Shown here: one piece after another, positions 25,766-34,407 of the stretch
How the letters are laid out: each line of letters opens with the position of its first letter
Numbering within the stretch: the stretch's first letter is position 1
Assembly: GCF_030814715.1 (NCBI RefSeq)
Contig: NZ_JAUSVO010000003.1
Location: 434,001-498,000 of the forward strand
Length of the DNA stretch: 64,000 nucleotides
Direction: 5' to 3'
From: Kaistia dalseonensis
GTDB lineage: Bacteria > Pseudomonadota > Alphaproteobacteria > Rhizobiales > Kaistiaceae
Notes under the pieces: generated by a model
The model's input: the letters and a program-made list of their open reading frames with translations, nothing else
Databases searched by the model: none
What the model was told of the DNA's origin: nothing
Made by a program: the position numbers and the translations under genes

Positions 25766-26524
25766 TCAGGCCTCTTTCAGATAATCGTAGACGACCTCGC
25801 CGAGGCCGAGCGTCAAGTCTGTGATGAAGTGGTTCGCGACCAGGACCTCATGCACCGGCAGGCGGCCGACATCGCACATCACATGGCGGAAGAGCTGCAA
25901 TTCGGCCGGGCCGGTCCAGGCGCCCTTCAGCGTCACATCCTCCAGATAATAGCGCACCAGTTCCAGGATGCGCGGCGTGCCGTCGACATGCGGAATGATC
26001 TTCAGCATGAAATTCGGCTTGGCGAGCGACTTCAGCAGCGGCTCCAGCGGGATTTCGCGATGCTTGTAGCCCATGGTCGCGACGGCGCAGAGGATCGAGC
26101 CATAATGCAGCTTGCCCACCAGCACCTCGCCTTCATGCGTGACCTCCGGCTTGGCGAGCTTCTTCGGGAATCCCCAGAGTTCGCGGCCACCGGCAATCGG
26201 CGAATCATCGTCGAGATACATGTCGAGCACATAGCCGCCCTCCTGCACCACGCCGTCTGCGCCGGTGAAGCGGACGGGGATCACCTGCCCGGTTTCCGTA
26301 TAATCGCCGAAGCCGGTCGAATCCGGCATGCGGATAAATTCGTAGGTCACGGTGTCGCCGATGACCTCGAGCGGCTCGGGAACGAGTTCGCGCACCAGTT
26401 CGATATCGGTGCGGTAGGAAATGGTGATGAATTCGCGGTTGTAGAACTTGTAGGGCGGGCGCGGATAGGAGGGGTTGTGCAGCGGCATGGCGAATGCCTT
26501 GCTGCGCACGTCGGAGATCTTCAT
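25766..26524 (-). CDS. adc: Acetoacetate decarboxylase
   Basis: This 252-residue enzyme converts acetoacetate to acetone and CO2 through a Schiff base. The key motif ELWGFPKKLAKPE contains the catalytic Lys and its pKa-shifting neighbour at about residues 115-116. The start MKISDVRSKAFAMPLHNPSYPRPPY is typical for the family. The ATG at 26524 has AAGGAAG upstream; the longer frame to 26635 is not needed. It stands alone, with a 291-bp gene-free region upstream. A related decarboxylase of another 3-oxo acid is possible. Confidence 0.9.
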   Translation of the reverse strand: MKISDVRSKAFAMPLHNPSYPRPPYKFYNREFITISYRTDIELVRELVPEPLEVIGDTVTYEFIRMPDSTGFGDYTETGQVIPVRFTGADGVVQEGGYVLDMYLDDDSPIAGGRELWGFPKKLAKPEVTHEGEVLVGKLHYGSILCAVATMGYKHREIPLEPLLKSLAKPNFMLKIIPHVDGTPRILELVRYYLEDVTLKGAWTGPAELQLFRHVMCDVGRLPVHEVLVANHFITDLTLGLGEVVYDYLKEA

Positions 26525-26815
26525 CGCTACTTCCTTTCGATCGGTCCGGCTCGCGCACAGCCCGTCCCGGACCGATCGAGCGGACATGCCTCCGGCCGCG
26601 CGCATCCGATCGCATCGATCACGCCCCGCCGTCATCCGACAGGATAGCCCGAAACCTGCCCGTGGCTATGACAACGGCGCCGCAACCGGAATGCCGAAGC
26701 CCGGAACGACGTGATCGCGACGATTTTGCTAAAATTCGACCATCCTGCCGCCACGGCATGCCGCCAGACCGGCTGGACAGGCCGTAAAATGCAGTGAATA
26801 TCGCAGGCGTGATTC

Positions 26816-27007
26816 ATGGTTGAGGTCGGTTTCTCCTTGTTTCCCTTCCTGCTCTATGGTGGCGCAGTCATGATCGCCGTGATGATGGCGCAGGCCTTCT
26901 GGCCGAGCGAGATCCTTCAGGATGCGCATCACCAGCGCCTCTACTGGACCGGCGTCATCGCCGCGCTCGCCTTGCTCGGCCTGTTCGTGAACACGATCGC
27001 GGCCTGA
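26816..27007 (+). CDS. Small membrane protein, function unknown
   Basis: This 63-residue protein has two predicted transmembrane helices (about residues 5-27 and 43-62) linked by a short loop with HHQRLYW. No family is recognised. A weak ribosome binding site (GCAGG) precedes the ATG at 26816. The hydrophobic periodicity and the 78-bp spacing to the next gene on the same strand support it being real. Confidence 0.5.
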   Translation: MVEVGFSLFPFLLYGGAVMIAVMMAQAFWPSEILQDAHHQRLYWTGVIAALALLGLFVNTIAA

Positions 27008-27094
27008 CGCCGAGCATGCCGGCGCCGCCGTCCCGGGACGGCGCGATCCGGTTGCCGACGGGATCCTACGCGGCACAGAAGAGGAGTGACCGAC

Positions 27095-27484
27095 ATGCCG
27101 ACGAACCGCACCACGAAGCCGACCCGCGCCGGGCTCTACCGGCTGATCGCGCCGGCCATGTTGCTGCTTGCCTTTTCCGCCGGCGCGCCGCCGGCGAGCG
27201 CCGCGAGCTTTCCCTGCGCCAAGGCTTCGGCCCCGGACGAGATCGCGATCTGCACCCATCCCGACCTGAACGACAGCGATGTCGAGATGGCGACGCGCTA
27301 CCAGATGCTGCTGGCGCTTTTGCCGATGGGCGGCGCCGGCGCACTCCGCGACGACCAGAAGGCGTGGCTGCAGGGCCGCCAGGCGTGCGGCGGCAATGTC
27401 GCCTGCCTCAGGAGCGCCTATGCCGCGCGGATCGGCGCGCTCAAGAGCCAGTTCCAGCAGATCGTGAGCCGCGGCCCCTATTAG
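27095..27484 (+). CDS. LprI-like secreted protein (lysozyme inhibitor LprI/DUF1311 type)
   Basis: This is a 129-residue exported protein with an N-terminal signal peptide (LIAPAMLLLAFSAGAPPASAAS). Four cysteines follow in the mature part (FPCAKASAPDEIAICTHPDL and ACGGNVACLRSAY), spaced as in the LprI/DUF1311 family. It is probably periplasmic and disulfide-bonded. GAGGAG at 27081-27086 is correctly placed for the ATG at 27095. The function in this group is only guessed, possibly lysozyme inhibition or an envelope role. It converges on the L,D-transpeptidase gene with 18 bp between stops. Confidence 0.75.
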   Translation: MPTNRTTKPTRAGLYRLIAPAMLLLAFSAGAPPASAASFPCAKASAPDEIAICTHPDLNDSDVEMATRYQMLLALLPMGGAGALRDDQKAWLQGRQACGGNVACLRSAYAARIGALKSQFQQIVSRGPY

Positions 27485-27502
27485 GGCGCCGCCCCTTCTC
27501 CC

Positions 27503-28921
27503 CTATCGCGCGATCGAGGCCGTCGTCGTCGGGTCGACGAATTCGACCACGACGCCGGGCTTCACCAGCTTGACCAGTTCCTTCGCGTCCCAGTTGGTGA
27601 GGCGCAGGCAGCCATGGCTGTTGGTCTTGTCGATCTTGCTCGGCTCCGGCGAGCCGTGAATGCCATAGGTCGGCTTGTCGAGACCGATCCAGACCTCGCC
27701 GACGGGATTGTTCGGCCCCGGCGCGAGCTTGAGCGCCTTGGTGTTCTTGCCCTGCTGGAAATTGACCTGCGGGCGATACCAATAGACCGGATCGACCGCC
27801 ACCGCCTTGATCGCATGCATGCCCGAGGGCGACGGCATGTCGGTGCTGCCGATCGTGGCGGGATAGGCGACGACGAGGTTCCAGTCATTGTCGTAGCCGA
27901 GCAATTGCTTGGTGCTCGAATCGGCAACGAGATGGGCCACCTTGGCGGTCGCGTTCGGGCCGACATCGGCGACCGTGATCACCGTGCCGGGCACGTCGAA
28001 GGTCGCGCCCGGATTGAGGCGGCGCAGGAAGCCTTCATCCATGTGGAAGCGCTCGGCCAGTTCCTCGACGACATTGCGATAGCCGAGCCAGTCCAGCTTG
28101 GCGAGTTCGGCATAGTCGCGCGGGAAATTGGGCACGAACGGCCCGGCGAGGTCCTGCGGTGTGATCGTGTAGGAGACGAAGAGCGGCTCGGCCGAGACGG
28201 CGGCCAGGATCGCGTCGATATCGGGCCCCATCCGCCCGGTCGAGGGCAGGCCGTGCATGTTCTGCAGCGCGCCGACCGCCTTGCCGAGATTGTTGCCGGA
28301 GAAGCCGTCAATGACGCCGGGCGAGACATTGGAACGATCGAGCAGGATCTGCAGACGTGCGACGCGCGGATCGGGATCGTCGCTGCGCTTGAACCCCTTC
28401 GGCAGGACGCGTTCCTCGGCGAGCGCCACGAATTCGGTCGGCGAGAGCTTCGGCATCGCCGCCGGATCAGTGGCCTGCGAGCCGGAGGGCGGCATGGCGG
28501 CGACAGGCGCCGGCTGTGCCTGGAAGCTGTCGGCCGGGATGATCGCGGCAGCCGCAGCGGGCGATGCCGGCACCGAGGCGGCGGGCGGTGTCGACGCTGT
28601 GGCAGCCCTCACGGCGGAGCCGCGGGCGCGAGGCAAGGGAACCATCGACGGTGTCGGACCGACATTGCGCATGACCGGCGCGGGCGCTTCGGCAATCGGC
28701 GCCGCGTTCTGCTGCGGGAGCGGATCGACCGGCGTCGCGAGCGGTGCCTGATCGGCCGGGGTGGCTGCGGCCGTATCAGTCACCGCCTCGCTCTGAGCGG
28801 CGCGGTACTTCTGATAATATTGCGAGCCGACAAATTGTGCCGACGCCGTCTGCGCCCAGAATAGGGCTGCGACGGACAAAAGTCCCACGCGACTGGCTGC
28901 ACTCAGCACGCTCAACTCCAC
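27503..28921 (-). CDS. L,D-transpeptidase (YkuD) with peptidoglycan-binding-like domain
   Basis: This is a periplasmic cell wall cross-linking enzyme of up to 472 residues. Its domains in order are a signal peptide (VGLLSVAALFWAQTASAQ), a long Pro/Ala-rich linker (about 45-170), a peptidoglycan-binding-like repeat around RVARLQILLDRSNVSPGVIDG, and a YkuD domain with the catalytic motif HGSPEP...SHGCLRL holding the Cys nucleophile near the end. The annotated start is a GTG at 28921. A GTG at 28909 with GGAG upstream is equally plausible and still keeps the signal peptide. It makes 3-3 peptide cross-links, which are common in Hyphomicrobiales. Confidence 0.92.
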   Translation of the reverse strand: MELSVLSAASRVGLLSVAALFWAQTASAQFVGSQYYQKYRAAQSEAVTDTAAATPADQAPLATPVDPLPQQNAAPIAEAPAPVMRNVGPTPSMVPLPRARGSAVRAATASTPPAASVPASPAAAAAIIPADSFQAQPAPVAAMPPSGSQATDPAAMPKLSPTEFVALAEERVLPKGFKRSDDPDPRVARLQILLDRSNVSPGVIDGFSGNNLGKAVGALQNMHGLPSTGRMGPDIDAILAAVSAEPLFVSYTITPQDLAGPFVPNFPRDYAELAKLDWLGYRNVVEELAERFHMDEGFLRRLNPGATFDVPGTVITVADVGPNATAKVAHLVADSSTKQLLGYDNDWNLVVAYPATIGSTDMPSPSGMHAIKAVAVDPVYWYRPQVNFQQGKNTKALKLAPGPNNPVGEVWIGLDKPTYGIHGSPEPSKIDKTNSHGCLRLTNWDAKELVKLVKPGVVVEFVDPTTTASIAR

Positions 28922-29115
28922 ACAACGCCCGATCGGCCCGCCCAGACCAAGGCACAGTCTAGGAAAACTTGGTTAATTTTCCCTGATGTCTCCGGAGGCA
29001 CCGCGGCGGCAAAGGACCCGGTGGATGACCCGATCCGGCCCTGGACCGGGACTGTATTGTCACACGGCTTTGTTCTATGCGTTGTCCGCTGCAGCACGGG
29101 GAGCAAGAGCGGATC

Positions 29116-29751
29116 ATGACCGATGGTTTCGGCATTTCGGATGTCATCCTTCTGCTCTTCGTGACGATCGGGCCGCTCAAGGCCGCGATCATGTATGCGA
29201 AGCTCACCGCCAAGGCCGGTCCTGCGCTCAGGCGCACGATCGCCTTCAACACGGTGTTCGTGGCGACGATCGTCTCGCTCGTCTTCGTGTTTCTCGGCCA
29301 GAACCTGCTCAGCCTCTTCCATGTCTCGCTGCCGGCCCTGAAGATCGCCGGCGGCCTGATCCTGCTGCTCTTCGCGCTCGACATGGTGATCGGCGAGCAC
29401 AAGGACGAGGTCGGCGACGCGCTGCCATCGACAGATATCGCGATCTATCCGCTCGCCATGCCTTTGATGGCGACGCCGCAAGGCCTCGTCGCCATCACCG
29501 CGATCGTCGCCGAGACCCAGACCTTCGGCCAGAAGCTGGTCATCGCGGCGATCGTGCTCGGCATCATGGCGCTCAATCTCGCCATCCTTCTTTCCGCCGG
29601 CTTCCTGTTCAAGGGCGGCAACGCGTCCGGGCGACAGGTCGTCGTCAGCAAGGTGATGGGGCTGCTGCTCTCGGCACTGGCGATCCAGCTGATGATCAGC
29701 GCCTTCCGCGACCTCGGCGTGATCGCGCCGCTGGCCGCCGCGGCGCATTGA
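29116..29751 (+). CDS. MarC family integral membrane protein
   Basis: This 211-residue inner-membrane protein has about six transmembrane segments and matches the MarC/UPF0056 family. Family patterns include LLFVTIGPLKAAIMYAKL and AIYPLAMPLMATPQGLVAI. The function of the family is unresolved, and the old link to multiple antibiotic resistance was not upheld. The ATG at 29116 is used. The HlyD-like gene follows after 13 bp, so the three genes 29116-32012 are probably one operon. Confidence 0.88.
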   Translation: MTDGFGISDVILLLFVTIGPLKAAIMYAKLTAKAGPALRRTIAFNTVFVATIVSLVFVFLGQNLLSLFHVSLPALKIAGGLILLLFALDMVIGEHKDEVGDALPSTDIAIYPLAMPLMATPQGLVAITAIVAETQTFGQKLVIAAIVLGIMALNLAILLSAGFLFKGGNASGRQVVVSKVMGLLLSALAIQLMISAFRDLGVIAPLAAAAH

Positions 29752-29764
29752 AGCGAGGGCTGCC

Positions 29765-30961
29765 ATGGCGAAGGGCCCGGTGTCGACCGAATATACTGAA
29801 TACACCGAATATACGGTGATCGAGGCGAAGCCCGTCGCACCCGGCGCGGCGCCGGAGCTGAAGCCCGAGACGAAGCCGACGCTACCAGAGGAGGAGGCGA
29901 CACCGGCAAACCCGCTGCGGCGGACCGCTTTCGTCGTGCTCGCGATCGCGATCATCCTCTTCATCGCCTCGATCGTCGTCGAGCGGCTGACGCCCTATAC
30001 GTCGCAGGCGAGCGTGCAGGCCTATGTCGTGCGTATCGCGCCGGAAGTCGCCGGCAAGGTGATCGAGATCGGCGTCGTCGACAATGCGGTGGTGAAGGCC
30101 GGCGATGTCCTCTTCCGCCTCGATCCGCAGCCCTTCGAAATCGCCGTCGAGCAGGCGGAAGCACGGCTGGCGCAGGTCGGACAGACCATCGGCGCCTCGA
30201 CATCCGCCGTCGATTCGGCACAGGCCCGGCTCGTCGAGGCCAAGGCCGCCCTCGACAACCAGCGTGAACAGACGCAGCGCGCCGTCGAACTGGTGAAGAG
30301 GAACGTCTACGCCAAGACGAAGCAGGACGATGCCGAAGCCGCACTGAGAATCGCCGAGGCGACGGTCACGCGGACCGAAGCCGATCTCGCCAGGGCGCAG
30401 AGCGAGCTCGGCCCGGCCGGCAACGACAATCCGCAGCTGCGCGACGCGCTGGCAGCCCTCGAGACGGCGCGGCTCAACCTGCTGCGGACCACGGTCCTCT
30501 CGCCTTCCGATGGCGCTGTCACCAATCTCCAGCTCGCCATCGGCCAGTTCGTCGCCGTCGGCCAGGCCGCGATGACCTTCATCGATGCCCGCACGATCTG
30601 GATCAACGCCAATATCAAGGAAAACAGCCTCGAATATCTGGCGCCGGGCGATCCGGCCGAAGTGGTGTTCGATTCCCTGCCGGGCCAGGTCTTCGCCGCC
30701 TCGGTGGAGAGCATCGGCTGGGGCGTTTCGCAGGGCAGCATCGACCCGGCCACCGGCCTGCCCAAGATCAGCAACCAGAGCGGCTGGGTGCGCGATCCGC
30801 AGCTCTTCCCGCTCCGCCTGGTCTTCCCCGATAGCATGCCGCGCGGCGTCCGCTACGGCTCGCAGGCGAACATCGTCATCTATACCGGCGATCATCCGAT
30901 CGTGAATGCGCTCGGATGGCTCTGGATTCGCATCGTCTCCGTGCTGAGCTATGCAACCTGA
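29765..30961 (+). CDS. HlyD family secretion protein (membrane fusion protein)
   Basis: This is a 398-residue periplasmic adaptor of the EmrA/HlyD type. The short cytoplasmic arm contains a threefold Thr-Glu-Tyr repeat (STEYTEYTEYTV). One transmembrane helix follows at about 60-80 (FVVLAIAIILFIASIVV), then the biotinyl-lipoyl half (VRIAPEVAGKVIEIGV), a coiled-coil hairpin around 120-220, and the second lipoyl half (LSPSDGAVTNLQLAIGQFV). It links an inner-membrane pump to the outer membrane. The ATG at 29765 has GCGAGGG upstream. The partner is the DUF2955 protein, whose gene overlaps it by 11 bp. Confidence 0.9.
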   Translation: MAKGPVSTEYTEYTEYTVIEAKPVAPGAAPELKPETKPTLPEEEATPANPLRRTAFVVLAIAIILFIASIVVERLTPYTSQASVQAYVVRIAPEVAGKVIEIGVVDNAVVKAGDVLFRLDPQPFEIAVEQAEARLAQVGQTIGASTSAVDSAQARLVEAKAALDNQREQTQRAVELVKRNVYAKTKQDDAEAALRIAEATVTRTEADLARAQSELGPAGNDNPQLRDALAALETARLNLLRTTVLSPSDGAVTNLQLAIGQFVAVGQAAMTFIDARTIWINANIKENSLEYLAPGDPAEVVFDSLPGQVFAASVESIGWGVSQGSIDPATGLPKISNQSGWVRDPQLFPLRLVFPDSMPRGVRYGSQANIVIYTGDHPIVNALGWLWIRIVSVLSYAT

Positions 30962-32012
30962 CGCCACCCTGCCCGACCCACGCGCGCGGACCCAACTGAT
31001 CCGCGCGCGGCATCTCGGCCTGCGCCTCGCCTTCGTGGTCTCGGTCGGCTTCACGGTCTCGGTGCTGCTCGGATCGCCGCTGGCCTTTCTCGCGCCGATG
31101 CTGGCGCTGCAGTTCATCACCGCCAGCCCGAAACCGCCGACGCTCGCCGCGACCATCACCATGGCCGGCATCGTCGTCTTTCTGGGTGAGACGCTGACAA
31201 TCGCCATGGCGCTGCTCGGTGATCGTCCCGCCGTGCTGCTGGTGATGATCGGGCTGCTCTATTTTCTCTGCTTCATGACGCAGGCGCTGGGCAAGGCGCT
31301 GCCGATCGTCGGCCTGGTGCTGACGATCTCGACCGTGACGCTCGTGCTCGGCATGGCGAATATCGATCTCGGCGAATCGATCGTGCTGACGCTGGCGAAA
31401 TCGATCCTGATGGGCGTGGTGCTGGTCTGGTTCGCGCACGCCTTCTTCCCGGAGCCGGACGGCGCGAACGCGAAGCCGGCGCAGCCGGTGCACGTGCTGA
31501 CCGCGCCAGGGCTGCGCGCGCTTGCCAATACGGCGATCCTGCTCGGTGCGGTGCTGATCTGCTTCGTCGGCCGCAATTTCTCGACCGCGATCGTCGTGCC
31601 GCTGACCGTGATCTCGCTGATCGGACAGGCCGACATCGTCACCAACCAGCGCGCTTTCACCGGCCTCCTGGTCGTCAACATGATCGGCGGCATCGTGGCG
31701 TCGATCGCCTTCACGATCCTGTCGATGCGGCCCGAGCTGGTGTTCCTGTTCCCGATCCTGCTGATCGTCTCGCTCTTCTTTGGCGGCCGCGCGGCCGATC
31801 CGAAGAGCGGCAGGATCTTCGCCGGCGCGCTCGGCATTTTCCTGATCCTGTTCGGCCTCGGCGTCTCGCCGATCCCGACCACCGCCACGGAATCCTTCGT
31901 GACGCGCATCGGCCTCGTATTGTTCGCGATCCTCTACACGATCACCGGCATAGGCCTCCTCTGGCGCGCCGAACCGCTCGCCAAGCCCGAGGCCCCGGCG
32001 ATGACGGGGTAG
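30951..32012 (+). CDS. DUF2955/FUSC-like efflux membrane protein
   Basis: This 353-residue membrane protein has about ten hydrophobic segments in two halves separated by a hydrophilic loop (AFFPEPDGANAKPAQ, about 165-180). It fits the DUF2955 branch of the FUSC-like transporters, which pair with HlyD proteins to export small aromatic or toxic compounds. Its start overlaps the end of the HlyD gene by 11 bp. It is the terminal gene of the MarC-HlyD-DUF2955 set. Substrate unknown. Confidence 0.85.
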   Translation: MQPDATLPDPRARTQLIRARHLGLRLAFVVSVGFTVSVLLGSPLAFLAPMLALQFITASPKPPTLAATITMAGIVVFLGETLTIAMALLGDRPAVLLVMIGLLYFLCFMTQALGKALPIVGLVLTISTVTLVLGMANIDLGESIVLTLAKSILMGVVLVWFAHAFFPEPDGANAKPAQPVHVLTAPGLRALANTAILLGAVLICFVGRNFSTAIVVPLTVISLIGQADIVTNQRAFTGLLVVNMIGGIVASIAFTILSMRPELVFLFPILLIVSLFFGGRAADPKSGRIFAGALGIFLILFGLGVSPIPTTATESFVTRIGLVLFAILYTITGIGLLWRAEPLAKPEAPAMTG

Positions 32013-32102
32013 CCGAAGCCACGCGGCAGCCTTTGGCGGGCCCGCCGTCTCATGGTTGGACTGTCTGGTGGCCAAATCGGCGATACGACCGACGCGGCTT
32101 GA

Positions 32103-32504
32103 TCAGCGCTCAGCGAGGGCTGGGGTTCCGAAGCGTTCGATCGGGGTGAGGTTCGGCAATTCGGCGTCGTCGAACAGGCGGGAGCGGGTCAGGAACCTGA
32201 CCTCTCGGCCGTTCTCCAGCGAGAACATGCCGCCACGGCCCGGCACGACGTCGATGATCAGTTGCGTGTGCTTCCAGTAATCGAACTGGGAGGGGCTCAT
32301 GTAGAACGGCGCGCCGCCGATCTCGCCGAGCCGGATATCCTCGTCACCGATGATGAATTCATCCTTGCGGAAGCACATCGGCGACGAGCCGTCGCAGCAA
32401 CCGCCCGACTGGTGAAACAGGATATCGCCATGCTCTGCCCGCAACACATGGAGGAGGTCGAGTGCGGCGGGCGTCACGGTCACGCGAGGAACGGCAGGGG
32501 TCAT
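32103..32504 (-). CDS. DUF779 domain-containing protein
   Basis: This 133-residue protein of the DUF779 family is commonly encoded next to aldehyde dehydrogenases of the AcoD/ExaC type. The hallmark GDILFHQSGGCCDGSSPMCF has a Cys pair and a third Cys that could bind metal or protect a thiol. WKHTQLIIDVVPGRGGMFSLE closes the conserved core. Its role is unknown but presumably linked to the dehydrogenase, for example maturation or protection of the active-site Cys. It lies 138 bp downstream of the dehydrogenase gene and very likely depends on the same σ54 promoter. Confidence 0.88.
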   Translation of the reverse strand: MTPAVPRVTVTPAALDLLHVLRAEHGDILFHQSGGCCDGSSPMCFRKDEFIIGDEDIRLGEIGGAPFYMSPSQFDYWKHTQLIIDVVPGRGGMFSLENGREVRFLTRSRLFDDAELPNLTPIERFGTPALAER

Positions 32505-32642
32505 GACCGGGGCTCCTGTTCAGGTCGAAGGTGCCGCGCCGATATCCGGCTCGGCGATCGGGGCTCGGCGATGCCCGCTCGGCAAGGGGGCGGCTCCGAG
32601 CGGCGGACGGGCCCTTGGGCCCGCCCGTTTCGTCGAGCCCGT

Positions 32643-34163
32643 TTAGAAGAAGCCGAGCTTCTTCGGGCTGTAGCTCACCAGCAGGTTCTTGGTCTGCTGG
32701 TAATGGTCGAGCATCTGCTTGTGGTTCTCGCGACCGATGCCGGACTGCTTGTAGCCGCCGAAGGCCGCATGCGCGGGATAGGCGTGGTAGCAATTGGTCC
32801 AGACGCGGCCGGCCTGGATTTCCCGGCCGAAGCGATAGGCGCGGTTGCCGTCGCGGGTCCACACGCCGGCGCCGAGGCCATAGAGCGTGTCATTGGCGAT
32901 TTCGAGCGCCTCTTCCTCGGTCTTGAACGTCGTGACCGATACCACCGGCCCGAAGATCTCCTCCTGGAAGATGCGCATCTTGTTGTGGCCCTTGAACACG
33001 GTCGGCTTGACGTAATAGCCGCCCGCGAGCTCGCCCGGCAGGATGTTGCGCTCGCCGCCGATCAGCACTTCGGCGCCTTCCTGGCGGCCGATGTCGAGAT
33101 AGGAGAGGATCTTCTCGAGCTGCTCGCTGGAGGCCTGGGCGCCGATCGCGGTGGTCGGGTCGAGCGGGCTCGCCTGCTTGATCGCCGCAATGCGCGGCAG
33201 CGCCTTCTCCATGAAGCGATCGTAGATGTCTTCCTGGATCAGCGCGCGGCTCGGGCAGGTGCAGACCTCGCCCTGGTTGAAGGCGAAGAGCACGAAGCCT
33301 TCGATCGCCTTGTCGAAGAAATCGTCGTCCGCGGCCGCGACGTCGGAGAAGAAAATGTTCGGCGACTTGCCGCCGAGTTCCAGCGTCACGGGAATGAGGT
33401 TCTGGCTGGCATATTGCATGATCAGCCGGCCCGTCGTCGTCTCGCCGGTAAAGGCGATCTTGGCGATGCGCGACGAGGACGCGAGCGGCTTGCCGGCCTC
33501 GAGGCCGAAACCGTTGACGATGTTGAGCACGCCCGCCGGCAGCAGGTCCTGGATCAGTTCGGCGAGGATCAGGATCGAGGCCGGCGTCTGCTCGGCCGGC
33601 TTCAGCACCACGCAATTGCCAGCGGCAAGCGCCGGGGCGAGCTTCCAGACCGCCATCAGTAGCGGGAAGTTCCACGGGATGATCTGGCCGACGACGCCGA
33701 GGGGCTCATGGAAGTGATAGGCGACGGTGTCGTCGTCGAGCTGTGAGAGCGAACCTTCCTGCGCACGGATGGCGCCCGCGAAATAGCGGAAATGGTCGGC
33801 TGCCAGCGGCACGTCGGCCGCCGTCGTCTCGCGGATCGGCTTGCCATTGTCCCAGGTCTCGGCAAGGGCCAGCAGGTCGAGATTTTCCTCGATCCGGTCG
33901 GCGATCCTGTTCAGGATCAGCGCGCGGGCGGCCGGGCTGGTCTTGCCCCAGGCCGTCTTGGCGGCATGGGCGGCATCGAGGGCGAGCTCGATGTCTTCCT
34001 TCTGCGAGCGGGGGACCTCGGTCAGCTTCTCGCCGGTGATCGGCGTCGTATTGTCGAAATAGCGGCCGCCGACAGGCGCGACCCATTGGCCGCCGATGAA
34101 GTTCTCATAGCGTGCCTTGAAGGGCGACTTGGTCTTGGAGGTGAGAAATTCGGGCTTGTTCAT
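32643..34163 (-). CDS. NAD-dependent aldehyde dehydrogenase (AcoD/ExaC/AldB type)
   Basis: This is a 506-residue class I-like aldehyde dehydrogenase that oxidises aliphatic aldehydes to acids with NAD. The cofactor motif is FTGETTTG, the general base is the Glu in [11 protein letters not shown], and the nucleophile is Cys301 in [13 protein letters not shown], where a second Cys follows at 303. Length and motifs match acetaldehyde dehydrogenases that work in ethanol or acetoin breakdown. The start at 34163 ([20 protein letters not shown]) is canonical; the open frame to 34727 is an artefact. A σ54 promoter lies at 34197-34212 and the divergent gene encodes a σ54 activator. Confidence 0.93.
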   Translation of the reverse strand: MNKPEFLTSKTKSPFKARYENFIGGQWVAPVGGRYFDNTTPITGEKLTEVPRSQKEDIELALDAAHAAKTAWGKTSPAARALILNRIADRIEENLDLLALAETWDNGKPIRETTAADVPLAADHFRYFAGAIRAQEGSLSQLDDDTVAYHFHEPLGVVGQIIPWNFPLLMAVWKLAPALAAGNCVVLKPAEQTPASILILAELIQDLLPAGVLNIVNGFGLEAGKPLASSSRIAKIAFTGETTTGRLIMQYASQNLIPVTLELGGKSPNIFFSDVAAADDDFFDKAIEGFVLFAFNQGEVCTCPSRALIQEDIYDRFMEKALPRIAAIKQASPLDPTTAIGAQASSEQLEKILSYLDIGRQEGAEVLIGGERNILPGELAGGYYVKPTVFKGHNKMRIFQEEIFGPVVSVTTFKTEEEALEIANDTLYGLGAGVWTRDGNRAYRFGREIQAGRVWTNCYHAYPAHAAFGGYKQSGIGRENHKQMLDHYQQTKNLLVSYSPKKLGFF

Positions 34164-34196
34164 GGTTTCCTCCCATGGTGAACACGCCCTCTCATC

Positions 34197-34212
34197 AGCA
34201 CCGGCCGTGCCA
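34197..34212 (-). promoter_or_regulatory. σ54 (-24/-12) promoter of the aldehyde dehydrogenase gene
   Basis: Read on the minus strand, TGGCACG-GCCG-GTGCT starts at 34212 and ends at 34197. The GG at -24 and the GC at -12 are both present with correct spacing, matching TGGCACG-N4-TTGC except for one base in the -12 box. The dehydrogenase ATG is 34 bp downstream of the -12 element. Confidence 0.75.
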
Positions 34213-34228
34213 TCACCGTCCCGCGCAG

Positions 34229-34247
34229 TGCAGCAATCGTTGCTGCA
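34229..34247. promoter_or_regulatory. Activator site candidate: TGCAGCAA-TCG-TTGCTGCA
   Basis: A perfect inverted repeat with 8-bp arms and a 3-bp centre lies 17 bp upstream of the -24 element. It shares the GCAA/TTGC core with the repeats at 34365-34393. It may be a promoter-proximal site for the divergent AcoR-type activator, or an IHF-independent docking site. The role is inferred from position. Confidence 0.55.
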
Positions 34248-34364
34248 TGACGGTAAGAGCTTGAGATAGAACACGCGGCGCCAAGATGCCGGAATGTTCA
34301 TTCGGCCGCCTATGGACGTACTGGGAAAATCGGTGCAACAGTTTCCCGATGAACTGGGGTGTAC

Positions 34365-34393
34365 TGCAACGACTGTTGCAGAACGCAACAGTC
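34365..34393. promoter_or_regulatory. Overlapping inverted repeats, upstream activating sequence candidates
   Basis: Two inverted repeats share one arm: TGCAACGACTGTTGCA (34365-34380, 6-bp arms) and GACTGTTGC-N5-GCAACAGTC (34371-34393, 9-bp arms). A further half site, GTGCAACAG, is at 34333-34341. They lie about 155-180 bp from the σ54 promoter, the typical distance for an enhancer bound by an AcoR-type protein. The right edge is only 15 bp before the activator ATG, so the same sites could also mediate autorepression. Confidence 0.65.
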
Positions 34394-34407
34394 GGGAGGA
34401 CAGGCTC

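Noticed and set aside
32560-32640. GC-rich hairpin between the aldehyde dehydrogenase and DUF779 genes as a terminator
   Set aside because: The stem (CGGGCCC-TT-GGGCCCG) has no T-run in the direction of transcription, and the two genes are expected to be co-expressed.
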